The translations under genes and the position numbers were made by a program. This document shows positions 19,827-29,691 of a stretch of DNA of 64,000 nucleotides, one piece after another; position 1 is the first letter of the stretch, and the number at the start of each line of letters is the position of its first letter. The notes under the pieces are model-generated. The model did no database searches. It saw only the letters and a program-made list of their open reading frames with translations, and was not told the DNA's origin. This DNA comes from Tritrichomonas musculus (Eukaryota > Parabasalia > Tritrichomonadida > Tritrichomonadidae): positions 1,178,001-1,242,000 of the forward strand of contig JAPFFF010000044.1 in NCBI GenBank assembly GCA_039105265.1. The letters run 5' to 3'.

Positions 19827-19831
19827 TATGA
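19827..19831 (-). promoter_or_regulatory. Putative Inr TCATA for the Pmp-like gene
   Basis: On the minus strand TCATA has its A at 19829, 18 bases before the ATG at 19811. It lies directly downstream of a long T-run (minus strand) that spans about 19832-19856. Confidence 0.4.
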
Positions 19832-20100
19832 AAAAAAAAAAAAAAAAAAAAAAAAACTATGAATAAGAATATTCTGGTGTTATTTAAATTATAAAAAGCC
19901 AAATATAAAATATGGCTTTATTTTATCATAAAACATAAACTCAATCATTAAATTCATAGATAATATATTTAAATTAATATATTTGTTTTATTTATCATAA
20001 ATTATTTTAAAATTATAATTACTTTTTAAGATAAAGAATATACTAAATTGAAAACTCAAATTTTGAATATAACTTTTTAATAAAGTTTTATTTTAACCAA

Positions 20101-20160
20101 AGTATTTTGTCCGTAGAGAGTAAAAGTATTATTTTAACCAAAGTATTTTGTACATTTACA
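20101..20160. repeat. Short tandem direct repeat
   Basis: The phrase ATTTTAACCAAAGTATTTTG occurs twice (near 20090 and 20132), separated by a short spacer with GTCCGTAGAGAG. Its function is not evident. Confidence 0.5.
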
Positions 20161-20166
20161 ACTTGA

Positions 20167-20394
20167 GGAAAGACTGGCCCATTATATATTGAATTTTTTT
20201 TCAAAGGTAATAAAAAAATTTCTGATACTTTTGAAAAGTTTATCATCAAAACTCATTCCGTTAAGAATTCAATTCGCCATATAGGTCAAAACAATCCTGC
20301 AAAGTTTTTGGAAAATATCAAAGCTTCACGTGCCTTTTCTTTCTTTCTTTTTGACGATTGCTCCATTCCTTTTTCTGGCATAGCGATTATTTAA
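20167..20394 (+). pseudogene. Decayed coding fragment of unknown family
   Basis: A 75-codon stretch reads as plausible protein in an otherwise non-coding, AT-rich region: GKTGPLYIEFFFKGNKKI, then HSVKNSIRHIGQNNPAKFLE, then SFFLFDDCSIPFSG, ending at a stop at 20392-20394. There is no ATG and the upstream frame closes at once. It looks like the tail of a lost gene or of a transposon protein; I do not recognise the family. Confidence 0.35.
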
Positions 20395-20797
20395 ATTACA
20401 AAGATTACGTAATTTTATATATATAAATTACAATTTTTCCAAAGAACCGATCAATTAATATGTGATATATCAATCGAAAGATTTATATGAATTAAAAAAA
20501 ACATAAAAATAACTAAATTTACTTAGATAATGGAAAATTTTGAATAGAAATAAATTGAAAGATTATAATAATTAATTGAAATTTCAATAAAATAAAATTA
20601 TTTTTTCTAATATTTTATCTCAATTTTTATTTTCACTTCACTCGATTAAACTCAGAAAAATTGTGAGTATAATTGATGATCTAAAAATATTTTTTCTATA
20701 ATGGCTCTTTTCAAAAATTCAATTGATTGAATTTAGTTATTTTAATTGTTTGTTTTAATTGTTTTAATTGTTTTTATTATCTTGTATAAACATATAT

Positions 20798-20831
<34 letters not shown>

Positions 20832-21524
20832 AAATGGAAGAAGGCCAGAAGCAGAAAAATAACGTGTTTTTCTTATCAATTTAAAATGGATTTTTTCGAA
20901 TAACAAAAAGATATTTGTTTAATTATAGTTATTTATAATATAATATATTTTATTGATAATTGGAAAAGCTGTTTTGTTTTTTCTTAGTACCAGAGTTTCT
21001 TCCAGAAAAAGCATTTTAAAATCCCATTTTGTGCATTTTTAAATAAGCTGGATAAATTTTGGAGAAAACTGTTGAAGGGATTTTGAAAAATTACCATTAC
21101 TTGAAAAACCTCTTACTCTTCTCAAATATCCTCATACACATGAATCAGCTTTGAATTTTCTGAGTTTTACATTTAATGCACACAAGTTTTCAATTATCTA
21201 GGTATCACTTTTTGAGTATTGTAAAATACTCAAAAAGTTATAAAACAAATAATTTTTAAATAATTTATATTTTATTATTTTATTCATATATCTTCATCTT
21301 AAAGTGAATATTGAGAAAAAAAAAATCTAAAATAATTATATGATAAAAAAAGATTAAAATAATTTTTGAATAATAAATTATATATAAATAAATTTTGTAT
21401 ATGAAATATTTTTTAAATAATTATCTGTAAAAAAAAGATTATTTAAATAAGCAATGATTAATTGTCCTGTACAAATTTCATATTAGCAAAATAGAGGCGT
21501 TTATTTAAAATAGTATTTTTGTAA
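20395..21524. other. AT-rich intergenic region with a T-run and a perfect hairpin
   Basis: No gene seen. It holds a run of more than 30 T at about 20794-20830, and a palindrome described separately at 21207-21238. Confidence 0.55.
21207..21238. repeat. Perfect 14-bp stem inverted repeat (hairpin)
   Basis: ACTTTTTGAGTATT (21207-21220), a GTAA loop, then its exact reverse complement AATACTCAAAAAGT. It has no neighbouring gene within 900 bases, so it does not look like a gene-end signal. Confidence 0.6.
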
Positions 21525-21689
21525 TTAAAAAAGCAAAATCTGGCTGCTGGAGCTTCGGCTGCTGTGGTTTTAGTTAAGAAACAGAATAAAGAAAAATCAA
21601 ATTTCAAAAAACTCTTTACAAAACGATTAACTGAATATTTTTGTGTATGTATTTTCGTTTGTTTTGATGAAAAGACTTGGAAAATATGA
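21525..21689 (+). pseudogene. Decayed coding fragment, Ala-rich then Lys-rich
   Basis: The frame reads NLAAGASAAVVLVKKQNKEK followed by FKKLFTKRLTEYF and a stop. A small-residue hydrophobic stretch followed by Lys-rich residues resembles the end of a membrane segment plus cytoplasmic tail of a trichomonad surface protein. No start and no upstream frame are present. The evidence is composition only. Confidence 0.25.
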
Positions 21690-21812
21690 TAAAATTCTAC
21701 CATATGCGGGTAAAGCACTTCGAAAACCAGGGTAAATTGTATCATAATTTATTGCAGGTATGTTTATAGTGTCGTTTATTTGGATTAAATTATGATAAAA
21801 CTAGTCTATTGC

Positions 21813-22172
21813 TTAGCGATGCTGTTTGATTTGTTTCATTAATTTGAATGTAAGTGTGTTTGTTGAATTTTTGATTGTTTTACTGAGTAATATTTTAATT
21901 ATTTCTAGGTTACCTTCTTTGCAATATTTATCTAGATCATATTTAATTTCGTTAAATTCGTCTTCTGAACGAAGTTTATGATAGGTTGTGAAAAGATTGA
22001 GAATTTCTTGTTTCTTGTCTTTAAATGACTCTTCCCCCATGTCTTTTTCATAGTTTTCAATTGGAATTTGAAAAACTTTCGACTTTAATGTTGATTTTTG
22101 TGCATCTTTTACTTTCATTTTTGTGTTGAAAAGTTTTTTTTTTTTTTTTTTTTTTTTTTCAAAATTTGGCAT
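21813..22172 (-). pseudogene. Ankyrin/DUF3447-type gene fragment (N-terminal part)
   Basis: A 119-codon frame. After a poly-Lys stretch coded by a long A-run it reads MKVKDAQKSTLKSKVF, then EILNLFTTYHKLRSEDEFNE, then one ankyrin-like unit KYCKEGNLEIIKILLSKTI, and stops. An internal Met (MKVKDAQ) is a more natural start than the Met before the poly-Lys. Full ankyrin proteins of this family have several repeats, so this is a short remnant. Confidence 0.45.
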
Positions 22173-23323
22173 GAATTTTTGGCCTTAAGGCGGTAGTCTC
22201 CTAATTTTTCGTAAGCCATTCAATATTGATAAAACTCATAGAATTGAAGTTTCAATGGTATTATACTATGAAAAAGTTAAATGACCTTGATATTTGTCCT
22301 TAACGATCAAAATAAAAAAAATAGTTTTTTCTTTTCTTTGTTTCTATGGTAAAAAATTGCAATTTTTTAAAAATAAGATTATAAAAAATATCTACATAAT
22401 TAACCCATTTTATTGAAATATTAATTAAATTAAAATACCTTTTCTTTTATGGCTTTTTTTCAAAAAACGTGGAACGAATAAATATTAAAAAAAAATAATT
22501 AATAGCATAATTTCCTTGCTTTAAATTAAAAGCAAATTTAACAATAAAATTCTTTTTTGAAATAATATTATTTTGATATAATTATCATCATTTTTTTCAA
22601 TTCATACCATAGGCTTTTAAAATGGCTTTAAGCAATTTTTTAAATTTTGGAATCGATATGATTCAAATCTTATCAAAAAAAAAAAAATGTCATACATTTA
22701 CCAAAAAAAATTAGTTAAAATATTAGTAAAACCAAATCTACATATTATTATGACTCTTTTTGCCTTAAATACCCAGTGAATGGCAGAAAAAAAAATCTAA
22801 ATATTTTCATATTATTATCATTTTGATTTTATTTTATAAAGGAGATTGAAAAATGATTCGTTTTTTAATAATTTTAACAATATATCATTATAAACCTGCT
22901 ATTTTAATAATTTTTCTCAATCTTTTCCTTATTTTTATTTTTGTGAGAACTCATTGAATTATAGCATTGAATTTGAAAACTACCTCCTTAATAATAAATT
23001 TTTTATATATATTTTATATATGAATTGTATTTATGTATCATTTATAAATCAGTAACCTGGCATCATATTTAATATATAAAACTTTTTAGCACGAAACAAT
23101 AAAAATCATTACAAGCGTACTAGCGCAAGTATTATTGGTAAAGCGTCATTGTACCAATTCATACATTTTATATTTGAGACGAATCGAGTTAAATGACACG
23201 ACATTTTCAACATTCACAGAATCTTATCTTGGCATCTAATAAATCATTTAATGATGAATATACTTAATAATAAATTTTTAGATTCAATATATCATAACTA
23301 TTAAAAATACCTAATATTATTAA
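22173..23323. other. AT-rich intergenic region, no gene seen
   Basis: About 1.15 kb of AT-rich DNA. A small patch near 23110-23170 is richer in GC but no tRNA or reading frame can be supported. Confidence 0.55.
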
Positions 23324-23386
23324 AATTTATTCCACCAAGCCATTTCGATTATCAATGATCTTCACAATACTACTCATGAAGGAATT

Positions 23387-26300
23387 TTGCTTAATTTATA
23401 TTTATCATCTGAATTAATTTTTGATTTAATAAAAAGAGATCAAAAAACATTATTTATTGAAATAAAACCAGACAAAATCAGTGCTCAACAAATCATTGAA
23501 ATTTTCAAGGAATACGGTAACATAAAAGACTACCAATTCTTAAAAAATAAAAGTTATTTTTCTGTCACTTTTTCATATATAGAAGAAGTCATTGCAGCTT
23601 ATTGCAAATATGAAAATGGCTCTAATGAGAATATACTTTGCACGTTAATATGTCCTTATGATCTTCATAGAAAAGGAAGCAATCAAGGAATGAAAACATT
23701 CTTTAAAAATTCATCAATTAAATATTATGATAAGAAAAATTACTCTGAATCATCTATTTTTGTTTTTAATATTCCAATGTATCCATCACCAAGTGATAAA
23801 ATGAATGAACTTTCAATTGATGAGCCATTTCTTCGTGATCTTTTCAAAGATTATGAGATTATTCCAGGAGGAATAATTTTCGGTGAACGTGTGAATTTAA
23901 TGGATTCAAAATATTATTATGCTATTGTTTATTTTGCAAGTAGAAATGATGCACTTAAAGCAATTAAAGAATTAAATTATACCTCTCTTGATGACATTCC
24001 AATTCGTCTTGTGTTAGCTGATAAAGAAACAAGAAATATTTTGAAAACAAATAAAGGAAAAATTATGGTGAAAAATTTAGAAGAAGATATCGTTGAATCA
24101 CAACTAGATGAAGCTTTTTCTAACTTTGGTCCTGTTGTTGAAGTTGAGCTAATGAGAGAGGGGAAAAGATCTTTGGGGGTTTGTTACATTCATTTTAAAA
24201 ATCAAGAAGATGCTGATCAAGCACTTATTGATTTACGTGATGCATCAATAAATGGAAGAGTACCTGAAATGTCTCCATTAGAGGAAGCAAAGATAACAGA
24301 TCCTGACAAGCAATATCTTTACACTGAGATCAAAGAGATAAAAAAGAAAAATTCTTTTAATTTCAATGTTTCAATTGAAAAAGTATCAAATTCATTTCAT
24401 TTATTGAATCAATTGAAATTTACAAAAAAATTCGTGTTTTTATTTGATAAGAAAAAATTGACAATTAACAAAAAAGTTTTAGAATTGTTATCACCAAAAA
24501 TTCAAAATAATCCTGAGCTTTCTTCTTTAAGAATTGAGTATGATTCTTTTTTCAGCAATTTTTCTTATTTTGATGATTTGTTGTCTTTTATTTTTGCATT
24601 TCAACAAAATCTTTCAAAAAAGCAATTGAAAAAAAAGTTATTAGAAACATTCGAGAATTTTTTAAATATAATAAAAAATGGTGAGCTTGATAAATTCATT
24701 GAGGTTATTGAGAAAAGTTGTGAATTTTTCAATCAAGGACAAAATCAGCTTGGATTAGATTTTATAATTTTGATTCAAATGTTTCTCCTTGTTTTTGGAA
24801 ACGAAATTTTAGCTGAAAAGTTTGTTGATTTGTTTTTGAAAGCAACAAAAGAAAAGATTTCAAAAACAAAAGTTTCATATGAAGAATCATTGATACTACG
24901 AATTGGACTAAAAGATATAATGAACGATCATCATTTGAAAGTCGATTATGTAGATGAAATCAACTACGTTGTTGATAAATTCTATGATATTGAACGAAGT
25001 ACTTTGAATCAAATTAATGCAAGATTTATTGAAATGATAATAACTGATATTTTGTTTGATTCAAAAAGTGAGGATTTATTTTTATATAAAATACTCACAT
25101 TAAAAGAAGATCATGTTCATTATTTAATTCATTTTGTTGACTTTGTAAAAATCAGTAATGAAGCCATGAAATTTTTCCTTGATTCATTTAAACTCTCAGA
25201 TTTCGATGAAAATCTTTTGGCCTCAGTTTCTGAACGTCTTTCATTAGCTTTGGTTGATATGGATATCAATACAAGAAGTTATAATGATATAGGAAAGAAG
25301 CCGTATTCATTTTTCGTTGATTTTGTGTTAGATGAAATCAACAATTCAAACCAAAATAACGATTTTTCTTTTATCGTTAATAATACAAAAATTGAATGTA
25401 ATGTGATCGTTGCCTCTTTAATTTCACCTTCCATTGAATCAAATCTTTATGCTGATGCAACTATGTCGTCGTTTACATTTGATTTGCAATTGGAGCCGTA
25501 TGAAAAGCTCTTCGAAAATTTGAATTTTTTGGTCACATCAAAATTAGAAAAAGTTCAATTTTCAATGAATAAAATTGAAGAGAAAACGATAGAGTATTTA
25601 AAACAATTCATTGAAAATCCAAAAAGTGACAAATATATTTCTGATAAGTTCGACTTATTTGGCAAAAATATTCAGAATATTGAAAAAGAAACTCAAAAAG
25701 AAAAAATTTCTGAATTCGTGATTTTTCTCAAATTTATCATTTCTTTGGGTAACAATTCAATTGCTGAAAACTTGGTTAAAATATTTTTATGTCAGTCTGA
25801 GAACAGAATAAAAGATGATCAAATACTGTACAAAAATATTGACAATAAATTGTCATTGAGCAATGAATACTCAATTGAAATTGACTATTCAAATGAAAGT
25901 GATTACATCGTTCATAATTTCAATCAGCTTTTCTCATGTATTTCTAAATTTGATGAAATTGATGAAATTCATTGGAAAATTATTACATTGAGACTTTCAC
26001 TGCCATGTCTATTGAGTGTGAAAACCAATCAATTAGTGAAAATAAGTGAACACGATTCCTCATCTAGTGACAACAGTAGTGACGATGATACAGATGGAAA
26101 TAATAATAATGATAATGATACAGATGGAAACAATAATAATGATAATGATACAGATGGAAATAATAATAATGATAATGATGCAGATGGAAATAATAATAAT
26201 GATAATGATACAAATGGAAACAATAATAATGATGCAAATAATGTAGCTTTTGATCATCAATATTCTTACAATAGCTATGATTCTATTGATCATTATGATT

Positions 26301-26440
26301 GGGAAACGAGATATGATTCTATTGATTATTCAATATCTATTGATGAAAATAATTTGAACGCGGAATTTTATGAAGATCAATTCAATAAAAAAAATAAAAG
26401 ACAAAGAAATGAAGAGAAAAGAAGTAAGAGAAAAAAATAG
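23387..26440 (+). CDS. Three-RRM RNA-binding protein with BTB-like repeated C-terminal region; 5' end unresolved
   Basis: About 1,017 residues. The frame is open back to 23324 but no ATG occurs before about residue 101, although a good RRM starts by residue 20 (TLFIEIKPDKIS, RNP-like YFSVTFSY). A non-ATG start is unlikely, so a small upstream exon, a sequence error or decay must be considered. RRM2 (about 122-220) begins SIFVFNIPM; RRM3 (about 222-300) begins GKIMVKNLEED, with SLGVCYIHF as RNP1. Residues about 330-880 contain two diverged copies of a BTB-like helical module seen in trichomonad proteins (FIVNNTKIECNVIVASLISP). Residues about 898-950 are Asp/Asn repeats, and the C-terminus is basic (KKNKRQRNEEKRSKRKK), which could be a nuclear signal. 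A role in mRNA binding is likely; its target is unknown. Confidence 0.72.
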   Translation: MLNLYLSSELIFDLIKRDQKTLFIEIKPDKISAQQIIEIFKEYGNIKDYQFLKNKSYFSVTFSYIEEVIAAYCKYENGSNENILCTLICPYDLHRKGSNQGMKTFFKNSSIKYYDKKNYSESSIFVFNIPMYPSPSDKMNELSIDEPFLRDLFKDYEIIPGGIIFGERVNLMDSKYYYAIVYFASRNDALKAIKELNYTSLDDIPIRLVLADKETRNILKTNKGKIMVKNLEEDIVESQLDEAFSNFGPVVEVELMREGKRSLGVCYIHFKNQEDADQALIDLRDASINGRVPEMSPLEEAKITDPDKQYLYTEIKEIKKKNSFNFNVSIEKVSNSFHLLNQLKFTKKFVFLFDKKKLTINKKVLELLSPKIQNNPELSSLRIEYDSFFSNFSYFDDLLSFIFAFQQNLSKKQLKKKLLETFENFLNIIKNGELDKFIEVIEKSCEFFNQGQNQLGLDFIILIQMFLLVFGNEILAEKFVDLFLKATKEKISKTKVSYEESLILRIGLKDIMNDHHLKVDYVDEINYVVDKFYDIERSTLNQINARFIEMIITDILFDSKSEDLFLYKILTLKEDHVHYLIHFVDFVKISNEAMKFFLDSFKLSDFDENLLASVSERLSLALVDMDINTRSYNDIGKKPYSFFVDFVLDEINNSNQNNDFSFIVNNTKIECNVIVASLISPSIESNLYADATMSSFTFDLQLEPYEKLFENLNFLVTSKLEKVQFSMNKIEEKTIEYLKQFIENPKSDKYISDKFDLFGKNIQNIEKETQKEKISEFVIFLKFIISLGNNSIAENLVKIFLCQSENRIKDDQILYKNIDNKLSLSNEYSIEIDYSNESDYIVHNFNQLFSCISKFDEIDEIHWKIITLRLSLPCLLSVKTNQLVKISEHDSSSSDNSSDDDTDGNNNNDNDTDGNNNNDNDTDGNNNNDNDADGNNNNDNDTNGNNNNDANNVAFDHQYSYNSYDSIDHYDWETRYDSIDYSISIDENNLNAEFYEDQFNKKNKRQRNEEKRSKRKK
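26088..26236 (+). repeat. 30-bp tandem repeat coding Asp/Asn-rich decapeptides
   Basis: Five units of 30 bases encode GNNNNDNDTD-type decapeptides. The units differ by one or two bases. They form a flexible acidic linker in the RRM protein. Confidence 0.8.
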
Positions 26441-26726
26441 ATATTGAATAATCTTCATTGAAGATAAAGTTTTTAATTTGCACTATTATTTTATAAAACG
26501 AGATATTTGATCTATTTAACAATACTTATTAAAAATATTCAATTATTTTATTATGTCTTTAAAGAGTTAAATTCAAAAGACCATTATGCATGATTATATA
26601 ATAGATGGTTGAAAAAAACAAGCGGTAGTGATAAAATAATAAATATATTATTTATACTTCATATTAATGTAAATGATAATATGTTTTTATGAAGTGTGTA
26701 TGTTTTTTTAATAAGCCTTGGTTTTT

Positions 26727-26778
26727 GTATTTACAATTGTATACAACTTGTCCGTTTAAAAATTACAATTGTAAATAC
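26727..26778. repeat. 15-bp perfect inverted repeat at the edge of the helicase island
   Basis: GTATTTACAATTGTA (26727-26741) and its exact reverse complement TACAATTGTAAATAC (26764-26778) flank a 22-base loop. The arms are partly within the end of the helicase frame. It may mark an end of the element. Confidence 0.65.
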
Positions 26779-27891
26779 GTTATTTTCTCGGTATTGTTTC
26801 TTATCTTCGATCTTAATTAATACTTTATCGTAGTTCATTCGCTTTGTATCGATTAAGTGAACTATCTCAGCTCGTTGTTCATCAGCATCTGGTATCAACT
26901 TGTTAACGTATATATTTCGATTGTATCTCTTATCGATACATGGATTAACGATTATGTAATCTCTAAAACACGCGAAGTGCTTAATATCGTCAGCAGTAGC
27001 ACTTATTAACGCAGCCTTATCGAACTCTTTAGTAATCTCAATCAATCCAATATGTTGTAGTAACATATGCGCTTCATCAATCACTAGAAAGTAATCTAAT
27101 CGTTGTTCGTTCATGTAGTATTCTTCGATTAAATCCCCTAAACATTTGGAAGCTGTGTTGTATGTAGTAATAATCACATTAACTTCATTGTGTACAGCTT
27201 TGTGAAACTCTTTAAACGCATTATCGTTAACACACAACCGAATGGAATTAACATACATATCATTCAACTTGGTATAGAACTCTTCAGCGATATTCACTGT
27301 TGGAACTATAACCATAAACCTCTCTGTACTATGCGATGCAATCCATTTACGAATCGCTGTCGATTTACCAGAACCGATTGGAGCTTCACAGATGAACTTC
27401 TTGGTCCGGATTTGTTTAGTGATCTTACGTAAATCATATTTGTTGTGATCCATACAATAATAATAATCATCATAATCCATATAATCAATTACATCGCCAT
27501 TCTCATCACAAAGTTCTAGTTCATCATCGATATTTACTGGTGGTTCACCATTAGTTAGATGTTTAATCGTTGTTTCATCTTCTAATGGATGGCCGTTCTT
27601 ATCGAAGTAACCTTCACACTGTATAGTGTATAATCGTTCAGGGATCTCATCAAACATCTGCCATCGAATATATGACGGATCATGGACTTCTTTTGGTGTT
27701 GGTATTGGTTCGATTTGTTGTTTCAATGGATCTGCGTTAGCGAAAGCATCGTCAGCGTCAGGAACTGGATATCTATAATCATCAACAGCATCATATTTTA
27801 TATCTTCGTGTACGTAACTGTATAACATAGTGTTCAGTGTCATTGGTTTCAGTTGGATAAAATTTTCATGTAATTCACATATCAAACCCAT
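26731..27891 (-). CDS. SF2 (DEAH-box) helicase-like protein, possibly from a virus-like or mobile element
   Basis: A 386-residue frame. Residues 1-160 are acidic and unassigned. Walker A is APIGSGKST (170-178), motif II is VIDEAH (270-275), and motif III is SAT (297-299), an order and spacing typical of the first RecA-like lobe of superfamily 2 helicases. The Walker region (ICEAPIGSGKSTAIRKW) resembles origin-binding helicases of the UL9/Herpes_ori_bp type and other large-DNA-virus helicases more than cellular DEAD-box proteins; this is from memory of motifs only. Codon choice (more C/G at third positions) and surrounding composition differ from flanking genes. The element appears partial. 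A cellular helicase fragment is the alternative. Confidence 0.6.
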   Translation of the reverse strand: MGLICELHENFIQLKPMTLNTMLYSYVHEDIKYDAVDDYRYPVPDADDAFANADPLKQQIEPIPTPKEVHDPSYIRWQMFDEIPERLYTIQCEGYFDKNGHPLEDETTIKHLTNGEPPVNIDDELELCDENGDVIDYMDYDDYYYCMDHNKYDLRKITKQIRTKKFICEAPIGSGKSTAIRKWIASHSTERFMVIVPTVNIAEEFYTKLNDMYVNSIRLCVNDNAFKEFHKAVHNEVNVIITTYNTASKCLGDLIEEYYMNEQRLDYFLVIDEAHMLLQHIGLIEITKEFDKAALISATADDIKHFACFRDYIIVNPCIDKRYNRNIYVNKLIPDADEQRAEIVHLIDTKRMNYDKVLIKIEDKKQYRENNVFTIVIFKRTSCIQL

Positions 27892-28283
27892 TGTTTATAC
27901 ATTTAGTCATTCATTATATGCTACAATAGTCATTCATTATCTGCCACTATTAGTTCTACTTTATTGGACACAATCTCGATAATGTCGTATATGAGTATAG
28001 CTATGGAATTGTTTAGAAACGGTTTCATATTAATATAGCCGATTTCGCCTATTATAATAGTTTATTTAGCCATTATTTTAGGTTATCGCTATTAGAATTG
28101 TCATATATAGACATATATCTATAGTCTTGTGCCACAAGTAGCACCAAATTAAATACCAAAACAGCTGATTTTTTGGGGGTTTCGTCAATTAAATTAGCTG
28201 TCACGCGACTGTGGCGGGTATATATACTAATTTGGTCGAGGATGACAAAAATGACAATTTTTGATAGACTGAATGAATTAGAG

Positions 28284-28350
28284 TTAGGGGAGTGAGCGAA
28301 GCGAACGTGGGCGTAAGGTACGTAGTACCTGTAGCCCCCTAACCTTACTA
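28284..28350. repeat. GC-rich cruciform-forming patch
   Basis: GTTAGGGG (about 28284-28291) pairs with CCCCCTAAC (about 28335-28343), and the interior contains the palindrome GGTACGTAGTACC and GAGCGAAGCGAACG. It is the most GC-rich patch for kilobases around. This could be a replication or regulatory site of the element, or a structured RNA. Confidence 0.5.
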
Positions 28351-28480
28351 CTGCAAGTTTGTTGATAAATCGATTGAATACGAATAATGAATAAGATAAT
28401 TGCATGTACTATAATGATCCAAGCTGCACAGTCAATTAATGAGTATTTATACAAACACCTTTGATAATTATTCCTCAATT

Positions 28481-29691
28481 GAGCAATTTATTGGATAAAA
28501 TCAATCTATTAAAAGAAAAACACATTTATTTAACAATGATCTAAGAGATAGATACAATAATCGATTACAATATACTCGAGTTAAAACATGATCTAATACG
28601 AATATAGATAAATAGATGAATGTGTTAAGTAAAAATGGAAAAATAATATTAAATTATGCATTAATGAATATGGACCAATTTTTTTTTATAACACAAACTT
28701 TACTTTTCTGTGATATATAATTAATCCATACTATTTTCATACATTTTTAATTATTTTTTAGTTTCTTATAATTAAATAAAACATATTTAAAATTAATAAT
28801 TTATGAAATTTATTGAGATAACGATATTTTAGAATTAAAATAAAACTTTTTATTCAATTTAAATCAAATTTTTGATTTTATTAATTATACAAAATAAAAA
28901 CATTGAATTTTTAAATATGTATTTAATTTTAAAAGCATACTAAAACAAGATTTCTGAAAAGTACAAATTTGAATTTCTCTCAAATATATTTAAAAGTCCA
29001 GATTTTGGAAATAAGTTTCTGGTTTCAGAAAATTACGATTTTCATTAATTATTTCTTTTAATAGCGGCACAACTTGTGATTCTGATGAATATTAATTTGA
29101 AAAGTCACAAAAATTTAATTATTTTTTAAATCATCTAGTTTGAGAAAAAATTTTGGGATAGATTTTTTTAAAATACTCTCTTTGAATATAACATAGCATG
29201 TAATAAATAATCCGATTTTAGCAATTTTTTAAAAATATCTCTTTGATTTTTAGTCATTATTGTTGAATTTGTGGAAAAAACTTTTGTTAAAATATAAACA
29301 CGATAATGATATATCCTTCAAACTTTTTTAAATTGATGCTATATAAATCTTAGAACTGAATTAATAGTTTATAATTTCAGAGATTTTATTTGCTTTATAA
29401 TCTTCCATTTCATCTAAATTTATTTACTAGTATCTGAATATAATATTTTATTCTGATTACTTTACATTTAAACAAAATATGATATTTAACAAATATTTTA
29501 AAAATCACTTTTTTTCTATATAAACTGATTTATATATTTATTTTTCTATAATTAAATTTATTTATATTCTTTTAACATATATTTGTTTATTTTATGAAAA
29601 GATAAATCTAGATTAAATTATTATACGTTATCATTCATTTTCATAAAATATTTTTGAATAATTATTTGGCCATTAACAACCATTCAAATAT
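28481..29691. other. AT-rich intergenic region, no gene seen
   Basis: About 1.2 kb upstream of the giant RRM protein. I find no reading frame, tRNA or repeat with support. Confidence 0.6.

Larger units (their letters stand above)
26720..28480. mobile_element. Candidate remnant of a virus-like or mobile element (helicase island)
   Basis: The stretch stands out from its AT-rich flanks by higher GC content and codon use. It includes the SF2 helicase frame, a 15-bp inverted repeat at the left edge, a direct repeat (AGTCATTCATTAT, near 27908 and 27933), and a GC-rich structured patch at 28284-28350. No polymerase, integrase or capsid gene is seen, so the family cannot be named. It looks broken or partial. 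Age cannot be judged without other copies. Confidence 0.4.

Noticed and set aside
19717-19902. A Phe-rich N-terminal extension or separate small gene upstream of the Pmp-like gene
   Set aside because: It is the translation of a long homopolymer run in another frame.
28284-28291. Telomere-like TTAGGG sequence
   Set aside because: A single copy, explained by the local hairpin.
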